Assembly: GCF_018138715.1 (NCBI RefSeq)
Contig: NZ_JAGSHX010000006.1
Coordinates: forward strand, 4,712,001 to 4,776,000
Direction: 5' to 3'
Origin: Streptomyces asiaticus
Lineage (GTDB): Bacteria > Actinomycetota > Actinomycetes > Streptomycetales > Streptomycetaceae
Length of the DNA: 64,000 nucleotides
Below, one piece after another: positions 27,134 through 35,973 of the stretch. The stretch's first letter is position 1. Each line of letters starts with the position of its first letter. A program made the translations under genes and the position numbers. Below the pieces are notes generated by a model. It was not told the origin of the DNA and ran no database searches. It saw only the letters and a list, made by a program, of their open reading frames with translations.

Positions 27134-29890
27134 ATGGCCCGGTTTATGGGTCGATCGTGGGCTGCCCGCATGTTCCCCGGTCGGCGCCCAGGGAGTCGGC
27201 GGCGGGAACGTCCGGAGGTGGCGGGCCGGCGCTTTCGATCGTGGCTGAACGTGCGCAGCGTCGCCGGGCAGGTCTTCATCCTTCAGCTCGTGATCGTGCT
27301 GCTGCTCGGCGCGGCGGCCACCGTCGCCCTGGTGCTCCAGGTGCGGCACGACGCCACCGACGAGGCCCGCGGCCGGTCCGTCGCGGTCGCCGAGGCGTTC
27401 GCCAACTCCCCCGGCATCGTCCAGGCCCTGCACAGCCCCAACCCCACCAAGGTGCTCCAGCCGAAGGCCGAGGCCGCCCGGAAGAGATCCGGGCTCGACT
27501 TCGTCGTGGTCACGAACAACAAGGGCATCCGGTACACCCACCCCAAGCTCAACCGGATCGGCAAGCACTACGTCGGCAACATCGAACCGGCGCTGCACGG
27601 GCACACCACCGTCGATACCGGCCCCGGCACACTGGGCGAGGCGATGGACGCCGTGGCACCCATCTTCGACAGCAACCACAAGGTCGTCGGACTGGTCGGC
27701 GCGGGGATCACGATCAAGAAGGTGAGCGGGCTCGCCAACCGCCAGCTGCCGCTCCTCGTCGGCGCCGTCTCCGCCTCACTCGTGCTCGCCACCGGCGGCA
27801 CCGCGTTGGTGAGCAAACGGCTGCGGCGGCAGACCCGTGGCCTGGACCCGATCGAGATGACCCGGATGTACGAGCACCATGACGCGGTGCTGCACTCGGT
27901 GCGCGAGGGTGTGCTGATCGTCGGTGACGACGGGCGGCTGGTGCTCGCCAACGACGAGGCGTCCCGGCTGCTCGACCTGCCACCGCGGCCGGAGGGGCAG
28001 CTGGTCGACGACCTGGGGCTGGAGCCGCATGTCGCCGACGTCCTGGCCTCCGGGCGCGATGTCACCGACGAGGTGCTGGTGGCCGGCGACCGGCTGCTGG
28101 CCATCAACAACCGGCTGACCGACCGCGCCGGGGGGCCGCCCGGCAGCGTCGCCACCCTGCGCGACTCCACCGAACTGCGCGCGCTCTCCGGCCGCGCCGA
28201 AGTGGCGCAGAAGCGGCTCAAGCTGCTGTACGACGCGAGTGTGGAGATCGGCACCACGCTCGATGTGAGCCGTACCGCCGAGGAGCTGGCGCAGGTGGCG
28301 GTGGACCGCTTCGCCGACTTCGTCACGGTCGACCTGGCGGAGCCCGTGGCGCGCGGCGATGAGCCGCTGGTCGTCGGCGGTGTCGAGATGCGCCGGTCGG
28401 CGGTCCACGGCATCCGGCCCAACCACCCCTTCTATCCGGTCGGCCGGGTGTTCGCGTTCGTGCCGTCCTCGCCCCAGGCGTTCGGGCTGAGCGGGGGCGA
28501 GCCGGTCGTGGAGGCCGATCTCTCCGAGGCCACCGGCTGGCAGGCCCAGGACCCCGAGCAGACCGCCAAGGTCATCGAGTACGGCGTCCGGTCGCTGGTC
28601 ACCGTGCCGCTGCGGGCCCGGGGCGTACTGCTGGGCGTGGTCAACTTCTGGCGGATGAAGCAGCGCGAGCCCTTCGAGGAGGAAGAGGTGTCCCTCGCCG
28701 AGGAGCTCGCCTCGCACGCCGCGGTCTGCATCGACAACGCCCGCCGCTACACCCGCGAGCACACCATGGCGGTGACCCTCCAGCACAGCCTGCTGCCCCG
28801 CGCCCTGCCCAGCCAGAGCGCCCTGGACGTGGCCTTCCGCTATCTGCCGGCGGAGTCGGGGGTCGGGGGCGACTGGTTCGACGTCATCCCGCTGCCGGGG
28901 GCGCGGGTGGCGCTGGTGGTCGGGGACGTGGTCGGGCATGGTCTGCACGCGGCGGCGACGATGGGGCGGCTGCGGACGGCGGTGCACAACTTCTCCACGC
29001 TCGACCTCCCGCCCGATGAGATCCTCTCCCACCTGGACGATCTGATCGCCCGGATCGACCAGGACGAGGGCCCGGGCGGCCCGAACGGCGACGGCAGCGG
29101 TGGTGGGGGCGGCAGCGAGGGCATCACGGGAGCCACGTGTCTGTACGCGATCTACGATCCGGTGACGCGGCGCTGCACGATGGCGCGGGCCGGTCATCCG
29201 CCGCCCGCGCTGGTGCGTCCGGACGGCTCGGTGGAGTTCCTCGATCTGCCCGCGGGGCCGCCGCTGGGCCTGGGCGGGTTGCCGTTCGAGACCGCCGAGG
29301 CCGAGCTGGCCCCGGGCAGCCATCTCGTCCTCTATACGGACGGACTCATCGAGGACCGCCGCCGGGAGATCGACACCGGTCTGGAGATGCTGCGCCGCGC
29401 CCTGTCCCACCCCGGCCGGACCCCCGACCAGATCTGCACCGAGGTGCTGGACGCGCTGCTGCCCAGCAATCCGAGCGATGACATCGCCCTGATCGCCGCC
29501 CGGACCCGGGTCGTGGGCGCCGACCGCGTGGCCTCCTGGGAGGTGCCGTCCGACCCCGCAGCGGTGTCCGGGGTGCGCGCCGAGGTCATGCGGAAGCTGG
29601 CGGAGTGGGGGCTGGACGAGGCCGCGTTCACCGCCGAGCTGGTGCTCAGCGAGCTGATCACCAACGCCATCCGGCACGCCACCGGCCCGATCCGGGTGCA
29701 GGTACTCCGCGACCGCGCGCTGATCTGCGAGGTCTCCGACTCCAGCAGCACCTCTCCGCATCTGCGGTACGCGGCGACGACGGACGAGGGCGGCCGGGGG
29801 CTGTTCCTGGTCGCCCAGTTCGCCGAGCGCTGGGGCACCCGCTACACCTCGGACGGCAAGGTCATCTGGGCCGAGCTGGCGATTCCATAA
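27134..29890 (+). CDS. Membrane Cache-PAS-GAF-SpoIIE phosphatase with HATPase
   Basis: Encodes about 918 residues; the start is uncertain (ATG 27134 is the first Met in a coding-like N-terminus; the frame remains open far upstream but that part is non-coding or antisense). Order: basic N-terminus, TM1 (VFILQLVIVLLLGAAATVAL), an extracytoplasmic CitA/DcuS-like single Cache sensor (FVVVTNNKGIRYTHP, VGLVGAGITI), TM2, PAS (VREGVLIVGDDGRLVLAN), GAF, SpoIIE phosphatase (VGGDWFDVIPL, VVGDVVGHGLHAAATMG) and C-terminal anti-sigma-like ATPase (ELITNAIRHA). It would convert binding of a small carboxylate-like ligand into dephosphorylation of an anti-anti-sigma partner. A hairpin follows the stop. Confidence 0.9.
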   Translation: MARFMGRSWAARMFPGRRPGSRRRERPEVAGRRFRSWLNVRSVAGQVFILQLVIVLLLGAAATVALVLQVRHDATDEARGRSVAVAEAFANSPGIVQALHSPNPTKVLQPKAEAARKRSGLDFVVVTNNKGIRYTHPKLNRIGKHYVGNIEPALHGHTTVDTGPGTLGEAMDAVAPIFDSNHKVVGLVGAGITIKKVSGLANRQLPLLVGAVSASLVLATGGTALVSKRLRRQTRGLDPIEMTRMYEHHDAVLHSVREGVLIVGDDGRLVLANDEASRLLDLPPRPEGQLVDDLGLEPHVADVLASGRDVTDEVLVAGDRLLAINNRLTDRAGGPPGSVATLRDSTELRALSGRAEVAQKRLKLLYDASVEIGTTLDVSRTAEELAQVAVDRFADFVTVDLAEPVARGDEPLVVGGVEMRRSAVHGIRPNHPFYPVGRVFAFVPSSPQAFGLSGGEPVVEADLSEATGWQAQDPEQTAKVIEYGVRSLVTVPLRARGVLLGVVNFWRMKQREPFEEEEVSLAEELASHAAVCIDNARRYTREHTMAVTLQHSLLPRALPSQSALDVAFRYLPAESGVGGDWFDVIPLPGARVALVVGDVVGHGLHAAATMGRLRTAVHNFSTLDLPPDEILSHLDDLIARIDQDEGPGGPNGDGSGGGGGSEGITGATCLYAIYDPVTRRCTMARAGHPPPALVRPDGSVEFLDLPAGPPLGLGGLPFETAEAELAPGSHLVLYTDGLIEDRRREIDTGLEMLRRALSHPGRTPDQICTEVLDALLPSNPSDDIALIAARTRVVGADRVASWEVPSDPAAVSGVRAEVMRKLAEWGLDEAAFTAELVLSELITNAIRHATGPIRVQVLRDRALICEVSDSSSTSPHLRYAATTDEGGRGLFLVAQFAERWGTRYTSDGKVIWAELAIP

Positions 29891-29925
29891 CGTCGCCAGA
29901 TGGGCCGACGGCGGCGGTGTCAATG

Positions 29926-29958
29926 GCAGCGTCATATGCGTCCGGAACATGACGCTGC
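29926..29958 (+). terminator. Hairpin after the Cache-SpoIIE gene
   Basis: 10-bp perfect inverted repeat GCAGCGTCAT / ATGACGCTGC with a 13-nt loop, 36 bp past the stop codon and upstream of the conservon. Confidence 0.6.
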
Positions 29959-30004
29959 GCGGCGCCCCGATTTGACGGGCCGTCATGATCCATGTGCTGA
30001 GAGG

Positions 30005-30036
30005 GTCAGGTCAAACTGACGTGACTCTACTAACAT
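30005..30036 (+). promoter_or_regulatory. Candidate conservon promoter/operator
   Basis: An interrupted palindrome, GTCAGGTCA-AAC-TGACGTGAC (30005-30025, one mismatched pair), is followed by an AT-richer TACTAACAT. It lies about 80 bp before cvnA in an otherwise featureless leader, so it could hold the operon promoter and a regulator site. Weak evidence. Confidence 0.3.
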
Positions 30037-30106
30037 GTGGCGCCCACGGCTTGATGTCCGCGTGGTCCAGCCGAAAACCCTCAACGCGCCCATGAGGACC
30101 TGATAG

Positions 30107-31786
30107 ATGTCAGCACACATATCCAGCCATCCGCACAAAGGGCCCTCGGTGACGCGCGGGACCCTGACCGTCCCCCTGCTGGCGGCCGTCGTCGCCGCCG
30201 GAGCGGGGCTGTGGGTGACCACCGCGGTGCCATCCGCCCAGCGCACCTTCGTCGCCGTCTTCTGCGGGGCCGCCGCCGTACTGCTGGGGGTGGCGCTCGC
30301 GGTCGCCGCCAGCCGCTCGCGGACCATCGACCGCCTCCAGGAGCGGGTCACCTCGCTGGAGACCGCGGCCGCCGCGCAGGAGATCGAGGCCACCCGGCTC
30401 GCCGAGGAAACGATTCCCTCCGCGGTCCGGCAACTGCGCGAGGGCGGCTCGGTGGAAACCGTGGTCACCCGCATGGAGCGCCCCACCAGCCGGGCCCATC
30501 AGTATCTGCTGCGGACCCTGCTGCGCGAGATCGGCGACGGTGAGCGAATGCGCGCCTCCGCGATGGCCGCGTGCGCCAACGCCGCGGGCCGCGTCCAGGC
30601 GCTGGCCACCAGCATGCTGGCCGACCTCCGGGAGATGGAGAACCGCCACGACGAGACCGTCCTCGGCGATCTGCTGAAGCTGGACCACACCACCGCCCAG
30701 GCGGGCCGGATCGCGGACAGTATCGCGGTGCTGACCGGTGCCCGCTCCGGGCGCCGCTGGACCAAGCCGATCGTCATGGAGTCCGTGCTGCGCGGCGCGA
30801 TCGGCCGGATCAGCGCCTTCCAGCGGGTGCGGGTCCACTCGACCAGCAACGCCGCGGTGGCCGGCTACGCGGCCGAGGGCGTCATGCACGCACTCGCCGA
30901 GCTGATGGACAACGCCGCCAGCTTCTCGCCTCCCACCGAGGAGGTGCATGTGTACGTCGAGGAGACGCACGCGGGCGTCGTGGTGACCGTCGAGGACGGT
31001 GGCCTGGTGATGGGCCCGGCCGCCCTGGACCGCGCCCAGAAGGCCGTCTCCTCCGAGAGCCTGGACCTGATGACGCTGTCCGGCACCCGGCTGGGTCTCG
31101 CGGTCGTCGGCTGTCTGGCCCGCAAGCACGGGCTCACCGTCTCCTTCCGGCCGTCCGCGCGGGGCGGCACCGGTGTCGTCGTCCTGATTCCGCAGCAGCT
31201 GGTCACGCACATCAACCAGGACGCCGTCGTCCTCGACACGCCGGGCACCGTCCGCACCGGGGTCCCCCGGCAGACGTCCGCCGCGTCCGCCACGTCCGCC
31301 GCATCCACCGCCCCGGTCGCATCCACCGCCCCGGTCGCGTCCACCGCCCCGGTCGCGTCCACCGCCCCGGTCGCGTCCACCGCCCCGGTCGCGTCCGCTC
31401 CGGCCGCTCCGGCCGCTCCGGCCGCGTCCGCCCCGGCCGCCGCGCCGTCCACGTCGCCGGAGACCGCCCCGTCCCCGTCCCCCTCCCCGTCGTCCGCGCC
31501 GGAGCCCTCCGGGCAGCCCTCGCGGGTCAACGGACTGCCCAAGCGGCGCCGTGGCGAGACGCTGGCCGCCGCCACCCGCGCGGCCGCCCGGTCGGCCGAG
31601 ACGGAACCCAGGCCCAAGACCAGCCGTCCACGCCCCGAGGAAGCCGGAGCCCGCTTCGGCGCCTTCCGCCAGGCGGCCCGCGGTGGATCCGCCGCCGGTG
31701 CGCCCTGTGACACCGAGCCTTCGGTATCCGCAGATCACACCGAGACCGCCGAGTCCGCCGAGCCTGCCGAGAACGACAAGCCGTGA
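30107..31786 (+). CDS. cvnA: Conservon sensor-kinase-like protein CvnA
   Basis: Encodes 559 residues and heads a conservon. Two transmembrane helices (about 24-43 and 48-69) with almost no external loop, a coiled coil (RLQERVTSLETAAAAQEIEA), a linker helix region without a clear phospho-acceptor His, and a HATPase domain (about 255-365: AELMDNAASFSPP, VTVEDGGLVMGP, LGLAVVGCLARKHGL). The C-terminal ~180 residues are disordered Ala/Pro/Ser-rich and include five perfect ASTAPV repeats. CvnA proteins are proposed to sit at the membrane and recruit CvnB-D in a G-protein-like complex. An AGGACC-type ribosome site precedes the ATG. Confidence 0.92.
   Translation: MSAHISSHPHKGPSVTRGTLTVPLLAAVVAAGAGLWVTTAVPSAQRTFVAVFCGAAAVLLGVALAVAASRSRTIDRLQERVTSLETAAAAQEIEATRLAEETIPSAVRQLREGGSVETVVTRMERPTSRAHQYLLRTLLREIGDGERMRASAMAACANAAGRVQALATSMLADLREMENRHDETVLGDLLKLDHTTAQAGRIADSIAVLTGARSGRRWTKPIVMESVLRGAIGRISAFQRVRVHSTSNAAVAGYAAEGVMHALAELMDNAASFSPPTEEVHVYVEETHAGVVVTVEDGGLVMGPAALDRAQKAVSSESLDLMTLSGTRLGLAVVGCLARKHGLTVSFRPSARGGTGVVVLIPQQLVTHINQDAVVLDTPGTVRTGVPRQTSAASATSAASTAPVASTAPVASTAPVASTAPVASTAPVASAPAAPAAPAASAPAAAPSTSPETAPSPSPSPSSAPEPSGQPSRVNGLPKRRRGETLAAATRAAARSAETEPRPKTSRPRPEEAGARFGAFRQAARGGSAAGAPCDTEPSVSADHTETAESAEPAENDKP
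31301..31390 (+). repeat. 18-bp in-frame tandem repeat in cvnA
   Basis: Five consecutive 18-bp units (GC[AG]TCCACCGCCCCGGTC) encode ASTAPV five times in the C-terminal tail of CvnA. Copy-number change keeps the reading frame, so the tail length can vary without destroying the protein. Confidence 0.9.
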
Positions 31787-31800
31787 CAGAAGGAACGCAG

Positions 31801-32229
31801 ATGAACACCACCGACCGCAGCTTGGACTGGCTGTTGGAGAACCTGCTGGAAAAGACCCCGGGTTCGCGCCACGCCCTGGTGCTGTCACGGGACGGTCTCA
31901 AGCTCTGCCTCTCCTCCGGGTTGTCCGTTGACCAGGCCGATCAACTGGCGGCCATCGCGTCGGGCATCCAGAGCCTCGCCCATGGCGCGTCCGTCGAGTT
32001 CGGCGACGGAAGCGGCGGCGTACGGCAGTCGATGACGGAGTTCCACGGGGGGATTCTGTTCATCGTCGAGGCCGGCGAAGGCGCCCATCTCGCCGTGGTG
32101 GCCCATGACGACGCCGATGTCGGCATCATCGGCCACAACATGAACGAGCTCGTCGAGCAGATCGGCGACCATCTGCGGGCCGCTCCGCGGGTGGAAGCCG
32201 GCGGCAGCGGCGGCGGGGCGCAGGCATGA
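31801..32229 (+). CDS. cvnB: Roadblock/LC7 protein CvnB
   Basis: Encodes 142 residues from the ATG at 31801, preceded by GAAGGA; the GTG at 31783 overlaps the cvnA stop but lacks its own site. Roadblock/LC7 fold: LDWLLENLLEKTPGSRHALVLSRDGLKLCLSSGL, then QLAAIASGIQSLAHGAS, and a final strand HLAVVAHDDADVGIIGHNMNELVEQIG. In conservons and in MglB-like systems, these dimers act as partners or GTPase-activating factors of the small GTPase encoded downstream. Its stop overlaps cvnC by 4 bp. Confidence 0.94.
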   Translation: MNTTDRSLDWLLENLLEKTPGSRHALVLSRDGLKLCLSSGLSVDQADQLAAIASGIQSLAHGASVEFGDGSGGVRQSMTEFHGGILFIVEAGEGAHLAVVAHDDADVGIIGHNMNELVEQIGDHLRAAPRVEAGGSGGGAQA

Positions 32230-32585
32230 TCCGAGGTCCGCTGGACAAGGAGGGTCCGGACCGGCTGTACACCGTCACCGGCGGCCGCAGCCGGGCCGAC
32301 GAGAGCCGGTTCGACATGGTCACGCTGATCGTCAGCGAAAGCGATCCCACCCCCGGAATGCAGTCCGAGCACGTCAAGATCCTGCGGATGTGCCGCCGCC
32401 CCCTGTCGGTCGTGGAGATCTCCTCGTATCTGGAACTGCCCGTCAGCGTGGTCAAGATCCTGCTGTGCGATCTGCTGGACACCGGCCGGATCACCGCGCG
32501 CCATCCGCATGCGGCCCGCCCCGGTGGCCGGCTGCCCGGGCCCGAAACCCTGAAGAAGGTGCTCGTTGCACTCCAGAATCTCTGA
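32226..32585 (+). CDS. cvnC: DUF742 protein CvnC
   Basis: Encodes 119 residues; ATG overlaps the cvnB stop (ATGA). DUF742 pattern: PLDKEGPDRLYTVTGGRS at the start, then a winged-helix-like segment HVKILRMCRRPLSVVEISSYLELPVSVVKILLCDLLDTG, and the family-typical end GRLPGPETLKKVLVALQNL. Members are invariably the third gene of conservons. The predicted winged helix suggests nucleic-acid or protein binding, but biochemical function is not established. Confidence 0.93.
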   Translation: MIRGPLDKEGPDRLYTVTGGRSRADESRFDMVTLIVSESDPTPGMQSEHVKILRMCRRPLSVVEISSYLELPVSVVKILLCDLLDTGRITARHPHAARPGGRLPGPETLKKVLVALQNL

Positions 32586-33210
32586 GACCACCGTGAGCAC
32601 CGCGCTCCCCGGCGGCGCCGGGCACGCCCCGCTGCGGGAGAGCGCGAGCAACGGTCTGAAGATCGTGATCGTCGGCGGGTTCGGTGTCGGCAAGACGACG
32701 ATGGTGCAGTCCGTCAGCGAGATCCGCCCGCTCAGCACCGAGGAGACGATGACGCAGGCGGGCATCGGCATCGACGACGCCTCGTTCGTGCGCGAGAAGA
32801 CCACCACCACGGTGGCCTTCGACTTCGGCCGGATCAGCCTGGACGAGCAGATGGTGCTCTATCTGTTCGGCGCCCCGGGCCAGGAGCGGTTCTGGTTCCT
32901 GTGGGACCGGCTGTTCTCCGGGACCCTGGGCGCGGTCGTCCTGGTGGACACCAACCGGCTCTCCGACTCCTGGTACGCGCTGGACCGGCTGGAGCACCAC
33001 GGCACCCCGTTCATCGTGGCCCGCAACAACTTCACCGAGCCGCAGCACACGCTGGAGGAGGTGCGGGAGGCCCTCGACCTCGCGCCCGAGGTGCCGATGA
33101 TCGAATGCGACGCCCGCAAGCGCGACTCCAGCAAGGCCGTACTGGTCGCGCTCGCCCGCCACCTCTACTCCCTGTCCATCAACGGCTCCGCCGGGGAGAC
33201 CACCGCGTGA
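32566..33210 (+). CDS. cvnD: Conservon small GTPase CvnD
   Basis: Encodes 214 residues if the TTG at 32566 (AAGAAGG 6 bp upstream) is used, overlapping cvnC by 20 bp; a GTG at 32593 is the alternative start. P-loop GGFGVGKTTMVQ (G1), a Thr-rich switch region, LFGAPGQERF (G3 equivalent) and VLVDTNRLSDSWYALDRLE. The canonical NKxD is replaced by ARNNF, as is usual in this MglA-like bacterial group. It binds and hydrolyses GTP and is proposed to be the signal output of the CvnA-B-C complex. Overlaps the downstream P450 gene at GTGA. Confidence 0.93.
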   Translation: MHSRISETTVSTALPGGAGHAPLRESASNGLKIVIVGGFGVGKTTMVQSVSEIRPLSTEETMTQAGIGIDDASFVREKTTTTVAFDFGRISLDEQMVLYLFGAPGQERFWFLWDRLFSGTLGAVVLVDTNRLSDSWYALDRLEHHGTPFIVARNNFTEPQHTLEEVREALDLAPEVPMIECDARKRDSSKAVLVALARHLYSLSINGSAGETTA

Positions 33211-34505
33211 CCACCCCTGACCCCACGTCCCCGCTGGACGCCCCGCCCGGGGCGCCGCCCGAGCCCGTCTTCCCGTCGGCCCCCGCGCCGCCCGACGGGG
33301 AGGTGCCCCCCGGGTCGGTGCCGCTGGACTACCAGCGGTTCCGGGACGAGCCGATGGAGCTCTACCGCGAACTGCTCCGGGACCACGGCCCGGTCGTGCC
33401 CATCCTGCTGGACGGCAAGATCCCCGTCTGGACGGTGCTCGGCTACCGCGAGGTGGTCCGGGTCACCACCGATCCCAATCTGTACGCCCGCGACTCCCGC
33501 CGCTGGCACTCCTGGCATCTGGTGCCGCCCGACTGGGAGCTGACCACCTTCGTCGGCTACCGCCCGACCATGCTCTTCAGCGAGGGCGCCGACCACCAGC
33601 GACGGTCCGAGGCGATCTGCGACGGTCTGGCGGCGGTGGACCAGTTCGAGCTGCGCGCGGGGTGCGAGCGCGTCGCCGACCAGCTGATCGACACCTTCGC
33701 GGGCAGCGGCCGGGCCGATCTGGTGGCCGAGTACGCCAGCCAGATCCCGCTGCGGGTGGTGACCCGGCTCTACGGCCTGGACGACGCCGAATCCGCCGCC
33801 ATCCAGGACGATTCGCTCCACCTCACCGGGAACGACGCCCCCCTCGCGCTACAGAAGATGCAGACCCGGATGGAGACGCTGATCAAACGCGTCCGAGAGA
33901 ACCCCGACCAGGTCAACGTCGCCGCCCATCTGGTGTCCCACCCCGCCGGTCTCACCGACGACGAGATCATCAACGATCTGCTCGGCTCCATCTACGCCGT
34001 CCAGCAGCCCACCAGCGACCTGATCGGCAACGCCCTCCGGCTGATGCTGACGGACGAACGGTTCGCCATCACCCTCTCCGGCGGCCGCCGCAGCGTCGGC
34101 CAGGCGCTCAACGAGGTGCTGTGGGAGGACACCCCGGTCCCGTTCTGGATCGGCCGCTGGGCCGCCGATGACACCATGCTCGGCGGCCGCCGCATCCGTA
34201 AGGGCGACTGCCTGATGCTGGGCCTCGCCGCGGCCAACGCCGACCCCGACGTCCGCCCGGACTTCCACTCCGGCGCCGGCGGCAACCAGGCCCATATGGC
34301 CTTCAGCCACGGCAAACACGGCTGCCCCCCGGCCGCCCGCGAAATCGCCGAGGTCATCGCCACCGCCGCCATCGAGGTCCTCCTCGACCGCCTCCCGGAC
34401 GTCACCCTCTCCGTCCCCGCGGACGAGCTCGAATGGCGCGTCACCCTGATGATGCGCGGCGTGGCCGCCCTCCCGGTCGAATTCACCCCGGCCCACCTGC
34501 ACTGA
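33207..34505 (+). CDS. Conservon cytochrome P450, CYP157-like, lacking ExxR
   Basis: Encodes 432 residues from a GTG overlapping the cvnD stop. The heme-binding loop is FSHGKHGC with the thiolate Cys at residue 373. The normally invariant K-helix ExxR is replaced by EVLW (303-306), and the I-helix has YAVQQPTSD instead of the acid/Thr pair used for oxygen activation. Conservon-linked CYP157 enzymes are known to have an EQSLW-type K-helix, so I place it near that family. The N-terminal ~40 residues are Pro-rich. Tight overlap indicates co-expression with the signalling complex. Whether it is a mono-oxygenase or a heme sensor is unclear. Confidence 0.88.
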   Translation: MTTPDPTSPLDAPPGAPPEPVFPSAPAPPDGEVPPGSVPLDYQRFRDEPMELYRELLRDHGPVVPILLDGKIPVWTVLGYREVVRVTTDPNLYARDSRRWHSWHLVPPDWELTTFVGYRPTMLFSEGADHQRRSEAICDGLAAVDQFELRAGCERVADQLIDTFAGSGRADLVAEYASQIPLRVVTRLYGLDDAESAAIQDDSLHLTGNDAPLALQKMQTRMETLIKRVRENPDQVNVAAHLVSHPAGLTDDEIINDLLGSIYAVQQPTSDLIGNALRLMLTDERFAITLSGGRRSVGQALNEVLWEDTPVPFWIGRWAADDTMLGGRRIRKGDCLMLGLAAANADPDVRPDFHSGAGGNQAHMAFSHGKHGCPPAAREIAEVIATAAIEVLLDRLPDVTLSVPADELEWRVTLMMRGVAALPVEFTPAHLH

Positions 34506-34522
34506 CCGTTTCGTCCCTGGCC

Positions 34523-34558
34523 TCGTCCCCCGGTGGTTGCCGTACCACCGGGGGACGA
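34523..34558 (+). terminator. Terminator of the conservon operon
   Basis: Perfect 15-bp inverted repeat (34523-34537 / 34544-34558) with a 6-nt loop, 17 bp past the P450 stop. Confidence 0.85.
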
Positions 34559-34654
34559 AAGGGGCATCCGGTTTTCCCCTATGGCGCGCGCGAGGGCGTA
34601 GCGTGGAAGCCACATCCGCCTGATACCTGATGGTGAGTTGGGGGGACCGGGGCC

Positions 34655-35869
34655 ATGGGCTGTGAGGACGAGCGGGGGCTCGGGGACCGGATCGCTCGGT
34701 TCCGGGTTCGGCGCAAGCTCACTCAGGAGCGGCTCGCCGAACGGGCAGAGCTGTCCGTGGACGTGGTGCGCAAGCTGGAACAGGGTCAGCGGCAGACGGC
34801 CCGGCTCTCGACGATCAACGCCCTCGCCCGCGCACTCGATGTGGAACCGTCCGTACTGATCGGTCAGCCGACCACCTTCGAGGCCCGCCAGGAGGGCGAC
34901 TCGCCGTCCGTGCTCGCGCTGCGGCAGGCCGTCTCCCCGCTGACCGAACTCCTCGGCGAGGACGCCGACCCCGAGGCCCCGCCCACCGTCGGCGCGCTGC
35001 GCGCCGCATTACGGTCCACCGAACGCATCCGCCGCGAGGGCCGGATGGCCGACATCGGCGTCCTGCTGCCGCAACTCATCCGGGACGCCAGGACGGCGGC
35101 ACACGCCCACAGCGGCACCGACGCCGCCGCGGCCCATGCGGTGCTCGCCGAGGCGTATCAGGTGGCGGCCACCACGCTGGCCGCGCTGGGCAAGGAGGAC
35201 GCCGGGTTCACGGCGCTGGAGCGCTCCATGGAGGCCGCCCGGCGGTCGGACGATCCGCACCTCGAGACCATGGGCGTCTCCACGTTGTCGTGGATCCTGA
35301 CCAAGCAGGGGCGGCTGGAGGACGCCGAACGTGTCGCCCTGACCGCCGCCGAGCGGATCGAGCCCGGATTCCGGTCCCGGCCCATCGAACTGTCCCTGTG
35401 GGGAATCCTGCTGCTGCGTGCGGCGACCGCGGCCGTGCGACGCGGCAAGCACGACGCCGTGGACGAACTGCTCAACATGGCGACGGCCGCCGCCTCCCGC
35501 ATCGGAGAGGACCGCCTCGACTACGCCACACCGTTCGGCCCGACCAATGTCGGTGTCGCCGAGGTCAACTTCCTGGTGGAGATGGAGCGCGGCGCGAAGG
35601 CGTTGACCGCGGCCCGTGCCGTTCCGGAACTCCACCGGCTGCCCCCGACGTGGCGCGCCCGATTCCATGTCGACCGCGCCCTGGCCTGTGTTGACCTCGG
35701 GAAGGACGACAGCGCCCTTCGCGCCCTCCTGGCCGCGGAGGGCGACGCACCGGAGTGGATGCGCTACCACGGAACGGCCCGGCGGGTGGTGGCCGAACTA
35801 CGCCGCCGCGAGCGCCGCCGCACCTCCCCCGTGACCGAACTGGCGGACCGGCTCAACCTGGACGGGTAG
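34655..35869 (+). CDS. XRE-family regulator with TPR-like C-terminus, TTA-containing
   Basis: Encodes 404 residues; GGGGGG precedes the ATG. An N-terminal Cro/C1-type helix-turn-helix (about 8-66: RIARFRVRRKLTQERLAERA, LSVDVVRKLEQGQR, INALARALDVEPSVLI) is followed by ~300 residues of paired helices resembling TPR repeats (HAVLAEAYQVAATTLAALGK, ERSMEAARRSDDPHLETMG, VDRALACVDLG). One leucine codon is TTA (35009-35011), so translation should need the bldA tRNA. The gene opens the cluster with the HATPase, radical SAM and methyltransferase genes and is the likely regulator. A paralogue of similar layout, also with one TTA codon, lies at 58673-59845. Confidence 0.88.
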   Translation: MGCEDERGLGDRIARFRVRRKLTQERLAERAELSVDVVRKLEQGQRQTARLSTINALARALDVEPSVLIGQPTTFEARQEGDSPSVLALRQAVSPLTELLGEDADPEAPPTVGALRAALRSTERIRREGRMADIGVLLPQLIRDARTAAHAHSGTDAAAAHAVLAEAYQVAATTLAALGKEDAGFTALERSMEAARRSDDPHLETMGVSTLSWILTKQGRLEDAERVALTAAERIEPGFRSRPIELSLWGILLLRAATAAVRRGKHDAVDELLNMATAAASRIGEDRLDYATPFGPTNVGVAEVNFLVEMERGAKALTAARAVPELHRLPPTWRARFHVDRALACVDLGKDDSALRALLAAEGDAPEWMRYHGTARRVVAELRRRERRRTSPVTELADRLNLDG

Positions 35870-35973
35870 GACGAGACGTCCCACCCGTCCGGCAAAGTGG
35901 TACGTACGGTCACTGTCCGGTCGCTCTCAGCGGTCATAGCGTGCGCTCACGTTCACGAACCGCGAGGTCCGCC

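Noticed and set aside
27776..29986. 736-codon minus-strand frame
   Set aside because: Antisense to the Cache-SpoIIE gene, His/Arg/Gln-rich without domains.
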